The notes under the pieces are model-generated. The model was not told the origin of the DNA. It was given only the letters and a program-made list of their open reading frames with translations, and ran no database searches. Below are positions 63,457 to 64,000 of a stretch of DNA of 64,000 nt, piece by piece. Source of the stretch: Pseudooctadecabacter jejudonensis (GTDB lineage: Bacteria > Pseudomonadota > Alphaproteobacteria > Rhodobacterales > Rhodobacteraceae). Every line of letters starts with the position of its first letter. The stretch's first letter is position 1. The position numbers and the translations under genes were made by a program. Location of the stretch: NCBI RefSeq assembly GCF_900172275.1, contig NZ_FWFT01000001.1:248001-312000 (forward strand), given 5' to 3'.

Positions 63457-64000
63457 TGAAAAAATCTTTGTATGCCGGTGTGGCAGCAGTCGCACTGACA
63501 GCAAGCATGGCCCATGCGGACGGTCACAAGCTGTTTGCGGACGGCGAAGGCCCGTTCAGCTGGGACAGCTTCAACGAATGGGCCGCCGGTGCGCCTGATC
63601 TGTCCGGTGAGACTGTCACCGTGTTTGGCCCCTGGCTGAGCCCAGAGGACGAGTACCTCGACAACATGTTCGTGTACTTCGAAGAAGCGACAGGCGCCGA
63701 TGTGGTTTACACAGGGTCCGACGGGTTCGAGCAGCAGATCGTGATCGACGCGCAAGCTGGGTCCGCTCCGAACATTGCAGTGTTCCCACAGCCAGGTCTG
63801 GCCGCAAACTTGGCTGAACAGGGCCTTTTGACACCATTGGGTGACGACGCTGGTGCTTGGGTTGCTGAAAACTATGCTGCTGGCTCGTCCTGGGTTGACC
63901 TGGGCACCTACGCCGACGCCGAAGGCGCCGATCAGTTCTACGGCTTCTTCTTCAACGTCAACGTGAAGTCGCTGGTGTGGTATGTTCCAGAGAACTTCGA
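63457..64000 (+). CDS. Alpha-glucoside-type ABC transporter substrate-binding protein, 3' end outside window
   Basis: 181 codons are visible. The signal peptide MKKSLYAGVAAVALTASMAHA is followed by a mature part matching AglE-like proteins: LSGETVTVFGPWLSPEDEYL, YFEEATGADVVYTGSDGFEQQI, APNIAVFPQPGLAANLAEQG and NVKSLVWYVPENF. It binds an oligosaccharide in the periplasm for an ABC importer whose permease and ATPase genes should follow outside the window. GGGAGG lies 6 bases before the ATG. Confidence 0.9.

Overview
The window is a high-GC, gene-dense, chromosome-like segment of a marine alphaproteobacterium, most likely a member of the Roseobacter group (Rhodobacteraceae). The reasons are a permuted two-piece tmRNA with tag ANDNNAPVALAA, a DMSP demethylase (dmdA) followed by acryloyl-CoA reductase (acuI), the trgA-trgB-cysK tellurite locus, a photolyase-cfa pair, a CckA-type hybrid kinase, a GAAC-N7-GAAC SOS box at recA, and many ATGA start/stop overlaps. 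No phage, insertion sequence or CRISPR array is visible. About 60 protein genes, tRNA-Ser(GGA), tRNA-Gly(UCC) and ssrA were found.

Layout. 1-4.6 kb: assimilatory sulfite reduction (cysG, DUF2849, cysI cut by the window edge) with a divergent Lrp regulator, then a DUF1194 gene. 4.8-5.2 kb: ssrA on the minus strand with its 3' end duplicated downstream. 5.3-10.6 kb: DUF4345 gene, a FadR-type regulator, and a co-directional run DUF2182-DUF1326-DinB-dmdA-acuI. 10.7-19.8 kb: photolyase, cfa, trgA, trgB, cysK, a large MscS-like channel, AlaX and a small membrane protein. 20-27 kb: tRNA-Ser, sulfotransferase-like gene, recA, alaS, MOSC, typA. 27-34 kb: aminotransferase, soxR with a SoxR-box promoter driving a 45-residue protein and a VOC protein, MmcQ/YjbR, cysS, citramalate synthase, squalene/phytoene synthase-like gene. 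34-41 kb: MFS transporter, cobB, cobA (minus), cbiD, cobK, AlkA-type glycosylase, hydrolase (plus). 41-47 kb: diguanylate cyclase, HNH protein, zwf-pgl-pgi, thioesterase, ridA. 47.5-49.4 kb: a decayed stretch containing a frameshifted MMPL transporter remnant. 49.4-59.8 kb: secreted protein, tRNA-Gly, fasciclin protein, membrane protein, lipoprotein, ASKHA/2Fe-2S corrinoid-activation-type protein, guaB, rsmB, cckA. 59.8-64 kb: lacI-GH1 glycosidase-glk, divergent from an alpha-glucoside-type ABC binding protein cut by the window end.

How the parts work together. Sugar taken up by the terminal ABC system and cleaved by the GH1 enzyme can be phosphorylated by Glk and sent through Zwf-Pgl(-Pgi) toward the Entner-Doudoroff route. 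Siroheme from CysG feeds CysI, while CobA starts a corrinoid branch continued by CbiD, CobK and CobB. DmdA and AcuI give a DMSP phenotype. The most promising unexplained unit is the tight linkage of DUF2182, DUF1326 and DinB genes to dmdA under a FadR-type regulator. Other unexplained structure includes the ssrA 3' duplication, the SoxR-controlled 45-residue protein and several families of short dispersed intergenic repeats.
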